Origin: Elusimicrobia bacterium RIFOXYA2_FULL_39_19
GTDB lineage: Bacteria; Elusimicrobiota; Endomicrobiia; CG1-02-37-114; XYA2-FULL-39-19
DNA length: 47,839 bases
Direction of reading: 5' to 3'
Assembly (NCBI GenBank): GCA_001800285.1
Contig: MGVC01000038.1
Span: 1-47,839, forward strand
This document shows positions 9,364 to 18,756 of this stretch, in pieces. The notes beneath the pieces were generated by a model. That model was not told where the DNA came from. It saw only the letters and a list, made by a program, of their open reading frames with translations, and did not search any database. The position numbers and the translations under genes are program-made. Numbering within the stretch: position 1 is the stretch's first letter; every line of letters starts with the position of its first letter.

Positions 9364-10734
9364 TTATATTTTTACAGCATTGTTTTTTATAACTTCTTTG
9401 TACCAGAGCGCGCTGTCTTTTAATATTCTTTTCTGGTTATTTTTGTAATCCACATAAATCAATCCGAAACGTTTATCGTATCCAAAAGCCCATTCATAAT
9501 TGTCCATAAGAGACCACACAAAATACCCCGCCAGGTTTATGCCGTCTTTAAAAAGCCTGTGCGCCGAAGCAACATGGCTTTTGAGGAATTTAACACGGAC
9601 CTTGTCATGCACGCGGCCGTCTTTTGACACAACATCGTTAAATGCAGCGCCGTTTTCTGTAATGTAAAACTTTTTTACCTTATAGTTTTCAGATATGAAT
9701 TTTATCCCGTAATAGGTACATTCCGTATTTATATCCCAGTCCATTGATGTTTTAGGATGGTTTTTTGGGTAGGGCGCTTCGCGGTAATTGAGCTTTCCAT
9801 CTTTATAAAAACCTTCTACCAATTCGCCAAAATATACGTTTAACCCATAGAAATCTATGGGAGTTGAAATGATTTTCATTTCTTTTGGTGTTATAGCAGG
9901 CACGTTTTTGCCATAGTTTTCCCATGCCTGGGTTGGATAGCTGCCGTTAAAAATAGGCTCCAGCCACCAGCCGTTAGAATCCCAGTTTCTGGAATCTTCA
10001 TAAGCAAGTTTCAAGGCTGCTAAATCTTTTTTTGATTTTGTTTTTGGTATCATAAGCCCCGAATTGTGCGCCAGGCCGACTTCGCATTTCTTTTTTGTAT
10101 TTGCCCGTATTGCCAGTACACCCAGCCCATGAGCAAGCATTAGGTTATGCCTTACCTGATTTACAGTTTTTACATCTTCTTTTGCTCCGGGCGCCTGGCT
10201 GCCTTTTTTATAACCCGCGTCTGAAGCACAAATCATCTCGTTTTGGGTCATCCAGTGCGTTACCCTGTCCGAAAAATGTTTTGTAAATTCCTTTGCATAG
10301 TCAGCAAAAGCATAGGAAGTAGCTTTGTTTCTCCAGCCGCCTTTATCTTCCAGTTTCTGCGGCAGGTCCCAGTGGTAAAGCGTAACAAAAGGCGTTATAT
10401 CGTTTTTTAATAGTTCATCAATAAGCCTGTCATAAAAATCCAGGCCTTTAGGATTTACTTTCCCCGCACCGTTTGGGAATATTCTGGGCCAGGAAACAGA
10501 AAGCCGGTACGCATGCAGTCCTATCTGCTTGATTAACTCAACATCTTCCTTATATTTATGGTAATGGTCACAGGCAACATCGCCGGTTTCCCCGCGGGCT
10601 ATTTTACCGGGTGTATGGCTGAACCGGTCCCAGATGGATTCGCCCTTACCGTCAGCTTTCCAGGCGCCCTCAATCTGGTAACTTGCTGCTGCCGCGCCCC
10701 AGATAAATTTTTTGGGAAATTTACAGTTTGTCAT
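9364..10734 (-). CDS. GH1 beta-glycosidase (second tandem copy)
   Basis: A 456-residue GH1 paralogue with FIWGAAAASYQIEGAW near the start, acid/base Glu166 in MTQNEM and nucleophile Glu360 in YITENGAAF. The Phe of the usual TFNE motif is Gln here, and the 300-loop (YFGELVEGFYKDGK) differs from the sister copy, so the two enzymes may prefer different aglycones. The start overlaps the cupin stop (ATGA) and has a GGAG site. Both copies look intact, so this is a functional duplication rather than decay. Confidence 0.9.
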   Translation of the reverse strand: MTNCKFPKKFIWGAAAASYQIEGAWKADGKGESIWDRFSHTPGKIARGETGDVACDHYHKYKEDVELIKQIGLHAYRLSVSWPRIFPNGAGKVNPKGLDFYDRLIDELLKNDITPFVTLYHWDLPQKLEDKGGWRNKATSYAFADYAKEFTKHFSDRVTHWMTQNEMICASDAGYKKGSQAPGAKEDVKTVNQVRHNLMLAHGLGVLAIRANTKKKCEVGLAHNSGLMIPKTKSKKDLAALKLAYEDSRNWDSNGWWLEPIFNGSYPTQAWENYGKNVPAITPKEMKIISTPIDFYGLNVYFGELVEGFYKDGKLNYREAPYPKNHPKTSMDWDINTECTYYGIKFISENYKVKKFYITENGAAFNDVVSKDGRVHDKVRVKFLKSHVASAHRLFKDGINLAGYFVWSLMDNYEWAFGYDKRFGLIYVDYKNNQKRILKDSALWYKEVIKNNAVKI

Positions 10735-11177
10735 AGTTTTGCTTTCTCCTTGTCAATCATTTTTGCTTCGCCGTTGTGTAAATCTTTTTTAACAAGTCTT
10801 TTTATTTTTATGTATTGTGCATGAGCACTTTTCTTGTTTTTTAAAACCGGCTGTGAATAATCATTGATAAACAAATATCTTAAAGAATTATTCTTATCAG
10901 CAATTATCTTATGTTCAGTATCGTAGGGTATTTCTACTACCATGTTTTTACTGACACGGCAGCGTTTTTTAGCATCCAGCACAAGCCAGCCGTTACCATC
11001 AAGAATAAAAAACACCTGCCTCCAGGCTTTATGCGCGCAGGAGTAGGAAACCCCGCCGGTTTTAATTTCTACAATACCGCCGCCTAACCTGCCGATTTCT
11101 CCTGCCGGCAGGCAGTGATAGCATATACAGCTGGGCCGGATATCTTTTTTGCTGTTTTTAAAAACTTTTTTAAACAT
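10731..11177 (-). CDS. Small cupin-domain protein
   Basis: A 148-residue soluble protein with a single cupin barrel. The core VFFILDGNGWLVLDAKKR, then VEIPYDTEHKI, matches the two cupin motifs in a reduced form. The first-motif histidines are partly missing, so metal binding is doubtful. The N-terminus has SCICYHC, which is unusual. No helix-turn-helix is attached, so it is not an AraC regulator. Stand-alone cupins beside glycosidases may be sugar isomerases, epimerases or sensors. It is coupled by a 4-base overlap to the downstream GH1. Confidence 0.6.
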   Translation of the reverse strand: MFKKVFKNSKKDIRPSCICYHCLPAGEIGRLGGGIVEIKTGGVSYSCAHKAWRQVFFILDGNGWLVLDAKKRCRVSKNMVVEIPYDTEHKIIADKNNSLRYLFINDYSQPVLKNKKSAHAQYIKIKRLVKKDLHNGEAKMIDKEKAKL

Positions 11178-11188
11178 ATTCCTCTTGT

Positions 11189-12817
11189 TTACGAGTAAAA
11201 CAAAGTTTCCATTACGCCATTTTTCAGAATATAACCTGATTTATCAATTTTCAGCCAGTCAAAACCTTTTAAATCTGATTTCCTTGCAGCCATTTGCTCT
11301 GCTTTGTGTGCTAAAGAATTTTTTTTCATTTTTCTGTAAGTTTGGGCTATCATTTCCCAGGCCTGGGCATCATCAGTTATTGATTTTCTGCCGACACCAA
11401 GGTTTTTTGGATATTTCAGCATGTCATTAAAACATTCCAGCGCTTTTTTATAATTCTTCTTTGCCAGATATCTTTTTCCCAGGTTCATGTAAGCCTTATT
11501 ATAAATTGTTTTGGTTATAGATACCCGTTCCGGCATGGCAAACCGGTTATTTAAAAGCAGGCTTATTGCTTCTTCATACTTTCCTGTATCAGTAAAAAAT
11601 CCTGCCTGTCTTTGAATTAAGTCTGTTCTGGTTTTCAGGATTTGTTCCGGCACGGATTCAAACAACATTTTTCTTTTTTTTGTCATTGCGCACTGTTCAT
11701 ACAGAATATCAAGCTCATAATAAAGCCTGAAATCTGTCTTGCTTGTACACTTTAATGCTAACTCATAATACTTAATGGCGGTTTTGGTATCTTTATTAAC
11801 TTTCCAGTACGCTAAGGCTATATTTCTGTAAGCCAGGACAAAAGATGGATTTAATTTTATGGATTGCTGCCAGTTATCAACAGCAGATTCAAGCCAAACT
11901 TTTGAAAAATACAGGTTACCAAGATAATAATAAGCATTGGCGTCAGATTGAGTTTTGTTTAATGCATCTTTCAAAACATTAAAACTTTCAAGCCGGTTTG
12001 GAAAAACATAGTCAGTACTGCATTTTGATGCTTTATAATACATATTAAGGCTTTTATTGTACTCACTAAGTTTTCCATAATAATAACCCGCGTAATAATA
12101 AACTAGCGGGTATGAGCCTGATATTTGCCAGTCCTGCATGTACATTGAAAGTACGTCAATTGCTTCAGTATAAAGATTAAGTGCCGCGTATTTTATGGCC
12201 AGTTCAACATATAGCTCTGGGTCATCTCTTAACAAATGCTTCAAAGCGCTTTTGTCCGAATTTTTGCGGGTAAGAAAATATTTTTCTGAAAACATAATAT
12301 AGTTTATTGAGTCATTTTCCAGTAAAATGCGCCCGGCTTCAAAGGCGTGAGACTTATTTCCAAGTTTCCTGTGCGCTATTGCCTTTGCTTCCAGAGAAGC
12401 TGTAGCCTTATGATCAACAGAAATAGATTTTTCAAAGTATTCCAGTGCTTTTTTATAATCTTTTCTTTTTGTACAAAGCAACCCCTGCATATAAGGGCTG
12501 ATTGATGCATATTTCGGAATGTTTTCTATAACGGAAAACTCTTTCTGCGCCAAAACAGGATTGTTCAGGTTTAACGCCACGACACCCATATAGTAATGAC
12601 CATCTGAAATACTATTGTCCTGTTTTAGGACTATTTCCAGTTCTTTCCGGGCCTGTTCATATTTTCCCATTTTTGCCAGAAAAATGGCTAATGAAAAACG
12701 CGCCGGCAGGCTGTCAGGGTTTTGTTTTACGGCCTCTGTATAACTTTGTTCGGTTTGAAAATGTTCATTTCTTAATTCGTGATATATTCCGTTTATATAA
12801 TAATTTTCCTGTGTCAT
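11189..12817 (-). CDS. Tetratricopeptide-repeat protein (C-terminal partner of the DUF5107 gene)
   Basis: A 542-residue cytoplasmic protein made almost entirely of TPR helices; examples are YEQARKELEIVLKQ, YKKALEYFEKSISVDH, AVDNWQQSIKLNPSF and YKKALECFNDMLKY. No catalytic motif is seen. Its ATG follows the stop of the DUF5107 gene with no gap (TAAATG). DUF5107 proteins normally carry a TPR region of this size on the same chain, so this gene is best read as the C-terminal half of a split two-domain protein. It probably remains a partner of the upstream product, perhaps holding an oligomer or substrate complex together. Confidence 0.8.
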   Translation of the reverse strand: MTQENYYINGIYHELRNEHFQTEQSYTEAVKQNPDSLPARFSLAIFLAKMGKYEQARKELEIVLKQDNSISDGHYYMGVVALNLNNPVLAQKEFSVIENIPKYASISPYMQGLLCTKRKDYKKALEYFEKSISVDHKATASLEAKAIAHRKLGNKSHAFEAGRILLENDSINYIMFSEKYFLTRKNSDKSALKHLLRDDPELYVELAIKYAALNLYTEAIDVLSMYMQDWQISGSYPLVYYYAGYYYGKLSEYNKSLNMYYKASKCSTDYVFPNRLESFNVLKDALNKTQSDANAYYYLGNLYFSKVWLESAVDNWQQSIKLNPSFVLAYRNIALAYWKVNKDTKTAIKYYELALKCTSKTDFRLYYELDILYEQCAMTKKRKMLFESVPEQILKTRTDLIQRQAGFFTDTGKYEEAISLLLNNRFAMPERVSITKTIYNKAYMNLGKRYLAKKNYKKALECFNDMLKYPKNLGVGRKSITDDAQAWEMIAQTYRKMKKNSLAHKAEQMAARKSDLKGFDWLKIDKSGYILKNGVMETLFYS

Positions 12818-14137
12818 TTACTTTGCCCTCCCGGTTAAAGAGAAGTTGTACCTAATTACCTCTGCCCCCGAAGGCATTTTTATTGAAAAAACAAAATCTT
12901 CATTTCCACATTTTTTCGGGATATTTATAACTGCCGCAAAAGGTTTAAAGGGAGTGATGCGGTAGGTTCGTTTAAAAATTGTTTTTCCTGCAACAAAGAG
13001 TGCCAGCCTGCCGTCTTTCATGTCAAATGTTGTGTTAACGTAAAGTTCAATTTTTGACGTGCCTTTTCTTATAATGTTTACAGCAGCATTTTCATTTGCA
13101 AACCTGAAACCTTTCATTTTCTTTGGGGCATACCAGTACTGATTCCAGGAATCATGTGTAAACGGTTTTAAAAACCTGAATTCGCCTTGTGTCTCTATAG
13201 GGCCGCACTGCACTTCACAGTATTGGCCGGATTTATCTGTAAGCGTAGATGTCCTTAAATCAGCATCTTCAGTAACACCCCAGCTCCATATTTTTCTGCC
13301 GGGTACTTTCTTATGGTCAGCCACATGAATTATACCATGGTCAAGATTATGATGATAAAGCCCGAAAAAATCGTCTGAAAGCATGTAAGCAAACAGCGAG
13401 TAACGCATGTGAATATTTTTGTTCCAGCTTAAATCATTGCCTTTGTAAATCGGCCACGGGAAAACAACCAGGTCATTTACATCAATACTGCCGTGTTTAA
13501 AAGCATGTTTCATGGATTCCGGAAAAATGTACTGGGTTTGAGGAGTTAAAGGAATGGCAGTATTAGTCCAATAATAATATGGATGCGGGAATGGAGTATT
13601 GTTTAATATTTTATTTTCCAGCTTAAGATATGACTTATCCTTATAAAGAGTTATTTCTACTATCCATTTCATGCCGGTAATACGGTCGGTATCTCCGACA
13701 ATTATGCTTTTACTGCCGTCTTTATGAAAAACAGCATTGCAGGTTACCTTTGAAAGAGATGTAACATTATGGCTTCTTGGAAAATTATGTTCTATGCCGA
13801 ACGCACACCAGGCGCCGCGCACTGAAACAAGGGCCGGCTTCATACAATCATTTGTATAAAGCAGTTCTTTTTTAAGTGTTTTGTCGTACATAGAATACAC
13901 GTGCCCGCCAAGCTCCGGAAGCACTGTTACTTTAAGATACTTGTTTTCAAGCACAAGAGCTCTGTAGGTTTTGTCTTTAAGAACATGCCCAAGATTATCC
14001 TGAAGTGCATAAGGATAAATATAACCCGCCCCCACCGTTATATCTGTAAAATAGGGAGGATATGGATCATCAGAGCCCATTTCATAAGTTGGAATAACTA
14101 CTTTCTCGTCACTATACTCAACTGGTTTTTCTGTCAT
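12818..14137 (-). CDS. DUF5107-domain protein, glycosidase/mutarotase-like beta-sandwich
   Basis: A 439-residue cytoplasmic protein. The start VVIPTYEMGSDDPYPPYF and the segments ALVLENKYLKVTVLPELGGH and GAWCAFGIEHNFPRSHNV are the hallmarks of DUF5107, a supersandwich domain resembling aldose epimerases and the N-terminal domains of several glycosidases. Its biochemical activity is not established to my knowledge. The conserved EHNFP and PYYYWTNTA stretches could line a sugar pocket. Family members are usually about 1000 residues with a C-terminal TPR; here the TPR part is a separate adjacent gene. AAGGA site before the ATG. The TAG-free junction suggests fission by a single stop/start pair. 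Confidence 0.75.
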   Translation of the reverse strand: MTEKPVEYSDEKVVIPTYEMGSDDPYPPYFTDITVGAGYIYPYALQDNLGHVLKDKTYRALVLENKYLKVTVLPELGGHVYSMYDKTLKKELLYTNDCMKPALVSVRGAWCAFGIEHNFPRSHNVTSLSKVTCNAVFHKDGSKSIIVGDTDRITGMKWIVEITLYKDKSYLKLENKILNNTPFPHPYYYWTNTAIPLTPQTQYIFPESMKHAFKHGSIDVNDLVVFPWPIYKGNDLSWNKNIHMRYSLFAYMLSDDFFGLYHHNLDHGIIHVADHKKVPGRKIWSWGVTEDADLRTSTLTDKSGQYCEVQCGPIETQGEFRFLKPFTHDSWNQYWYAPKKMKGFRFANENAAVNIIRKGTSKIELYVNTTFDMKDGRLALFVAGKTIFKRTYRITPFKPFAAVINIPKKCGNEDFVFSIKMPSGAEVIRYNFSLTGRAK

Positions 14138-14150
14138 TTGTTTTTCCTTG

Positions 14151-16478
14151 TTATTTGATCAAATACAGACCTGTTTTGCCGTGTGATAGTGTAATTTTCA
14201 ATTTACTGCCTGCTATTTTTATTTTTTTATTTTTTACCATTTCAAGCGCATAGGAATATTTTTTATTTTCTGGAAGGCTGATTAATCTTTCTGCATTGCT
14301 TCGCGAACCATGTACCATAAGAATGCTTTCATTTGCCAGAAATACGTCATCTGTTTCGCTGTAAATATGAACTCCAGCCAATCTGGCAATTTCCCTTAAA
14401 ACAACCGCAGAAATACTATTGCTTCCTATATATATAGACCGCCATTTATTGAATTTCTTTGTTGCAGCTGCCGGTAAATTATTACTGGAATATACGCCTA
14501 TTAATTCGGCTTCCTTATCTACAGGAATAAATAGGGGCCCTATCCCAAATGCCGGGGAGAACAACATTGTGTTTTCAGTTGAATCGTACGTTTCTCCTGA
14601 ATCAAGATACCTTACTGCCCTGCCAAAAGTTGTGCCCACAGGTAGTTTTGAATTTAATTTATAATCAGATTTTCCGGAACTTACTTTTAAATGAAAAGAA
14701 CTACCATAATCAGCAAACTTTTCAACAAATTTCTGAGCTTCAGGAAGGACTGTTATATCAAAAACACCTTTGTCATCAACAAGCTCGTACTTTATACCTG
14801 TTAACTCTTGCATATTTTTGATATTGAATTGCCCGGCGGATTTGTCTGGGTTTACCACTCCGGCGCCATACATAAACAAAACAGTTCTGGAGGCGCTCTT
14901 AATTTTTTCAAGAGTTTTTCTATCATCATTAGAAAGAACCTGGCAATTTAAAACTATTACAAGTTTGTATTGTGACAGAGGAAAATCAGGTTTTTTCAAA
15001 TCATCATGCAGATAAATATCAACAGGCGCCCCGACACGAAATAATTCCTGCGTTAAAAACCTGTCCACAAAAGCATTAGAAAGGCGTGCATTATCGTTTT
15101 GATAATTCATAGATTCTTCATCCACAAGTACGGCAATTTGCGCAACACTTCGCCTGTTGGACTGCCAGCTCAATTCAAATATTTCCTGCATTTTTTCCAA
15201 ATACTTCAAATACGTAGGATGATTATACCAGCAATAGCTGAAATCGTACCACCAGCCATAACTGCCGGTGATTATATTATTTGCCAGGTCCCGGGTTAAT
15301 AATTCCAATGTTTCTTCTACACTGTTGGATCGAGTCCATCTGCGTAATTGCCGTCCCGGAGCACTAAAACGATCCTTTTTGTCTCTTCCATAAAAATAAA
15401 TATCTTTATTGTACGGCTTGTTGTTAAAGGTTCTAATGTCGTCTTCGGAAAAAAATAATTTGTTATGCAAATGCATTGAACCGGTTATAGTATGTTCTGG
15501 AGTAAACTGTCCTGCACCGCGTGCATCATAAATAGGAGGCCCTGCAGTAAAATCCACCAAAGGGCTTTCTATAACTTTTTTCCAATGATGGGTACCGGGC
15601 CCGCTGTGCGCCAGGGGTTCATGAAAAAAACCGACTATTGAATTTCCTTTACTTGCATTTTTTACCGTTTTCGCACAGGCAATCATCATGTCTGCAATTT
15701 CAAGTGCTTTACAGTTTAAAACATCTATTACTTTCTTATCTTTTATAGGATCCCGCCAAATACCGATTTTTCCTCTTTCTATTTCTTCAGTAGTCGGAAT
15801 CTTAACTTTTTCAAAATTAATCTTAGGGTCACCCCAGGCCTTTTGAAGGCCGGCAGTTGTTGAATATTTATTTTTTAAGAATTTTTTAAAAGCATTTTTC
15901 ATTGCAGGGGAGTAATCAAACCCAAGTTCTTCTTCAACCCAGAACCATTCTTCGCACTCGCCGGATTCAATAAAAAAACCTGCTATACGGTTTGCATAAG
16001 GCCTGCTTTGTGCAAATTTCACATATGCTTTTATGAATTCACAAACTTCTTTTTCGGCAATTTCTGAAGCATAAGAAAATATGGCTGAATCACTGTTGCA
16101 GTTTACTTTGGCTCCGGGAGGGTTCCCTTTTCTTTTGACAATGCCGTCTTTTGTCCACACACATTCTCCGGGATATTTCTTGGCCCAGGCTGGCGCAATT
16201 GTGGTATATACTGAAAGTATTATGTAATGATCCGGGCCAAAAGCAAGAATTCCTTTAAGCTTTTCGTCCAGCCTTTTAAAATGTTCTTCCCAACTTTCAA
16301 CACCATCCCATTTTTGGTCATAAAAAAATAACCTGTAGCCGCAATCATAAAGGGATTTCATATATTTCAGATTATAGTGATACTGACAGCGGTAGGTCAT
16401 AGGCGTTATTAATTTACCATTAACAAATAATGCCGGTAATCCGTTATGCTTTTTAATTTCTGATTTTGCTAGATCCAT
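14151..16478 (-). CDS. GH42-like (clan GH-A) glycosidase, copy A
   Basis: A 775-residue cytoplasmic protein with a TIM barrel (about 1-420), a Rossmann-like glutamine-amidotransferase-type middle domain (about 430-620; DIYLHDDLKKPDFPLSQYKL) and a C-terminal beta domain, the layout of GH42 beta-galactosidases. Comparison with its paralogue in this cluster leaves two shared carboxylates: Glu177 in GECEEWFW as the likely acid/base and Glu345 in LFFSEDDIR as the likely nucleophile. It is too divergent for me to give a substrate; beta-galactoside or another beta-glycoside is the family expectation. It is the last gene of the mirrored GH42-like/URO-D-like block. Confidence 0.65.
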   Translation of the reverse strand: MDLAKSEIKKHNGLPALFVNGKLITPMTYRCQYHYNLKYMKSLYDCGYRLFFYDQKWDGVESWEEHFKRLDEKLKGILAFGPDHYIILSVYTTIAPAWAKKYPGECVWTKDGIVKRKGNPPGAKVNCNSDSAIFSYASEIAEKEVCEFIKAYVKFAQSRPYANRIAGFFIESGECEEWFWVEEELGFDYSPAMKNAFKKFLKNKYSTTAGLQKAWGDPKINFEKVKIPTTEEIERGKIGIWRDPIKDKKVIDVLNCKALEIADMMIACAKTVKNASKGNSIVGFFHEPLAHSGPGTHHWKKVIESPLVDFTAGPPIYDARGAGQFTPEHTITGSMHLHNKLFFSEDDIRTFNNKPYNKDIYFYGRDKKDRFSAPGRQLRRWTRSNSVEETLELLTRDLANNIITGSYGWWYDFSYCWYNHPTYLKYLEKMQEIFELSWQSNRRSVAQIAVLVDEESMNYQNDNARLSNAFVDRFLTQELFRVGAPVDIYLHDDLKKPDFPLSQYKLVIVLNCQVLSNDDRKTLEKIKSASRTVLFMYGAGVVNPDKSAGQFNIKNMQELTGIKYELVDDKGVFDITVLPEAQKFVEKFADYGSSFHLKVSSGKSDYKLNSKLPVGTTFGRAVRYLDSGETYDSTENTMLFSPAFGIGPLFIPVDKEAELIGVYSSNNLPAAATKKFNKWRSIYIGSNSISAVVLREIARLAGVHIYSETDDVFLANESILMVHGSRSNAERLISLPENKKYSYALEMVKNKKIKIAGSKLKITLSHGKTGLYLIK

Positions 16479-16509
16479 AACTATTACATCTCCTTTATTA
16501 TCTGATCTT

Positions 16510-17586
16510 TTATTTTTTTACTGATAGTTTTTCTACCATTTTTATCAGCGCTTGCGCTTCCTGGTCTGTTTTGCCGGTAAACCCGCCGGAAATGAAAAGC
16601 CCTTCCGGTGAAAGCTCCTGCAATAATATTTTTATTTCGTTTTCATCTTTAGGATAAACTATGATGCTTCTTTTATGCTCCTGTATTTTTTTAAGCATTG
16701 GAAGCCAGTTTGAAGGAGAGGGTTTTCCCGCGCCCTGCTGCCACTGGATTGCCTTAATCTGGGGTATTTCAAGCAGCCTGTCAAGAAATTTTATTTCATC
16801 CGGGCCGTCAAGATGCCAGACAAGATAGTCATAGTATCTGCCCATTTGTTCAATTTCCGGAATAACCAGTTCTTCAAATAGCGGCGGCGATATCAATACG
16901 CTGAAATCACACTGTATGGCTTCGGTTTTGCCGGGCGCCCACATCAGCCAGGTATTATCTCCATGAAAATATTTGCTGTACAAACTATATTGTTCCTGGT
17001 GATATTTGTTTCTAAATTTTAATAACCGGTCTCTTGCTTTTATTATCGTCTCTTTATTGTCAATCACATCAAATACAAGCTCCTGGGAACCCCTTAAAAC
17101 CGAAAATATTGTAAAGATATCTCCGTAATCAGGAAATGACGGAATACAATTATTCTGTTTTGCTTTTTCTATGGTAATTTCAAATAACTTTTTGCTTCTT
17201 TTCCACCAGATATTTTCCGGGTCAAACTCAATTTTGAATTCATCCCAGTTGTCTATTTTATGTTTGTACCACGTAGTGCTTTCTCCAAACTCCATCTCAC
17301 CGCCAAGGTACCCGGCTATAGTCATCGGCGTGCCCCGGTTTCCAAAGAGATGGTGGAGCACAGGCAGGGCTTCGCCATAATGTTGTGTTGCTTTTGTCTG
17401 TTTTATGAAACAATCAACCATCTTTTCCATATCCGGCTCTTGCTCCGGTGAAATCCAGCAAGCATTGGCTACACTTCTTGGTTGTTCCTGTTTTATAATT
17501 CTAAAATCTATGCAGGCCCTGTCAATTATTTTGCCCTGCCACCAGGCAGAAATTCTTTCCAGTTGTTTGTCATATCCTTTTAACAT
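16510..17586 (-). CDS. URO-D-like protein A (uroporphyrinogen decarboxylase/methyltransferase superfamily)
   Basis: About 358 residues, cytoplasmic. The motif VWHLDGPDEI (His258, Asp260) followed by LLEIPQIKAIQWQQGAGKP is a pattern I associate with a subgroup of COG0407-type URO-D-like proteins found in sugar-degrading bacteria. The superfamily contains haem-pathway decarboxylases and zinc methyltransferases (MtaA, CmuA). The H-x-C...C zinc ligands of the methyltransferases are not present here: the position is H-x-D and no late Cys follows. Neither haem genes nor a corrinoid protein is nearby, so the activity is unknown. The ATG is chosen because a GGGGGA lies directly before it; a TTG one codon earlier is possible. 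Confidence 0.65.
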   Translation of the reverse strand: MLKGYDKQLERISAWWQGKIIDRACIDFRIIKQEQPRSVANACWISPEQEPDMEKMVDCFIKQTKATQHYGEALPVLHHLFGNRGTPMTIAGYLGGEMEFGESTTWYKHKIDNWDEFKIEFDPENIWWKRSKKLFEITIEKAKQNNCIPSFPDYGDIFTIFSVLRGSQELVFDVIDNKETIIKARDRLLKFRNKYHQEQYSLYSKYFHGDNTWLMWAPGKTEAIQCDFSVLISPPLFEELVIPEIEQMGRYYDYLVWHLDGPDEIKFLDRLLEIPQIKAIQWQQGAGKPSPSNWLPMLKKIQEHKRSIIVYPKDENEIKILLQELSPEGLFISGGFTGKTDQEAQALIKMVEKLSVKK

Positions 17587-17620
17587 CAATCCCCCGGTAA
17601 TACCAATATATTATGCTGTA

Positions 17621-18745
17621 TTATTTCCAGCCGGTTGCTTTTGCCAGCAAACCGCAATATTCCAAAAATTCTTTCCAGTTTACGTCATTGGGTATGCCGT
17701 GGTCACAACTGGGAATAAAACCGCCGTCTTTTATAACAGGAATCAGGTTTTGTATTTCATCCTGAATAATTTTCCCGCCTTTTGCCATGGCGCGTTTATC
17801 AACCCCGCCTGTGTAAGCCATTTTTTTGCCGAACATCTGCCGGAATTTATTCATATCACAGCCGGCGGCAATTTCCATAGGGTCGCATTCATTTATGCCG
17901 CATTCAATCCAGACCGGGATAAGTTCTGCAATATAGCCGTCAGAGTCAACACCATAAACCGGGCAGCCGCTTGCTTTAATAATTTCATTCCACTGGCTGT
18001 AGCAGGGGCTTAAGAATTCGCGGGTCATGGCAGGAGAAATCATAGCTTTTTGTTTGTAGGCCATATCTTCTGATATATGCACATAATCCAGTTTTACGTA
18101 AGGTACTACTTTTTCTAAAAGAGCTGAAACATAATCTTTCCAGAAAATTACCATGTCTTTGACAAAATCCGGGTCTTCAATAAACAGCATGCAAAGTTTT
18201 TCAAATCCCAGCCATTCCCGCAGCTGCCAGAAAGGCCCGGAAAACTCAAACCCTAATACATAATCCCTGTTTTGCGCTTTTTTGCCTTCTTCTTTAATAT
18301 TTTCAGGAATTCTGGAAGGTTCATTTGGATTATAACGGAGTTTCATGGCTTCCCAGTCTGCTCTGCTTTCTACCGGACACTTTAGCCAGCTTCTTGTAAC
18401 AAAATCTATGGGGTCTCTTAAATGAGCAATGGTAAAATCATTGGAAATTTCACAGATGTTGCCTTTCCAGTCCTGCACTATCTGGGAACGATCTTTCTTT
18501 TCAATAACTTTCTCTTCAAACTCAGGAATCATTCTTTCTTCAGCCCAAATGTCAGCTTTAGTAAATTTCGGCTGAGGTTCAATGCCCAGTTTTTCTCTTG
18601 CAAAATCTATATAGTTTTTATTTTCCGGTAATCCCTGGGTATTCCAGTTCTTTATTGTAGATTCTCTTGCATTACCGGGCTTAAAAGGCACTTTATCAGG
18701 CTTTCCAAAAAGCATTGTTTCTAAATAACGTTCCCGTTCGTTCAT
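17621..18745 (-). CDS. URO-D-like protein B
   Basis: About 374 residues, cytoplasmic. The start MNERERYLETMLFGKPDKVP and the end TGGVDKRAMAKG then FIPSCDHGIPNDVNW are standard for the uroporphyrinogen-decarboxylase superfamily. Where zinc methyltransferases have H-x-C this protein has VDSDG (Asp267, Asp269); it keeps a late Cys347 beside His349. True UroD enzymes are shorter and sit with haem genes, so a haem role is unlikely. It shares its family with the next gene and lies between two GH42-like genes, suggesting a modified-sugar role (demethylation or decarboxylation) that is not demonstrated. The ATG has GGAGGAAT before it; a GTG ten codons earlier overlaps the previous gene. Confidence 0.7.
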   Translation of the reverse strand: MNERERYLETMLFGKPDKVPFKPGNARESTIKNWNTQGLPENKNYIDFAREKLGIEPQPKFTKADIWAEERMIPEFEEKVIEKKDRSQIVQDWKGNICEISNDFTIAHLRDPIDFVTRSWLKCPVESRADWEAMKLRYNPNEPSRIPENIKEEGKKAQNRDYVLGFEFSGPFWQLREWLGFEKLCMLFIEDPDFVKDMVIFWKDYVSALLEKVVPYVKLDYVHISEDMAYKQKAMISPAMTREFLSPCYSQWNEIIKASGCPVYGVDSDGYIAELIPVWIECGINECDPMEIAAGCDMNKFRQMFGKKMAYTGGVDKRAMAKGGKIIQDEIQNLIPVIKDGGFIPSCDHGIPNDVNWKEFLEYCGLLAKATGWK

Positions 18746-18756
18746 ATTCCTCCGCG

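Noticed and set aside
16510-18745. Haem-biosynthesis uroporphyrinogen decarboxylase (hemE)
   Set aside because: Both proteins are longer, lack hem neighbours and show sugar-cluster context and different metal-site residues.
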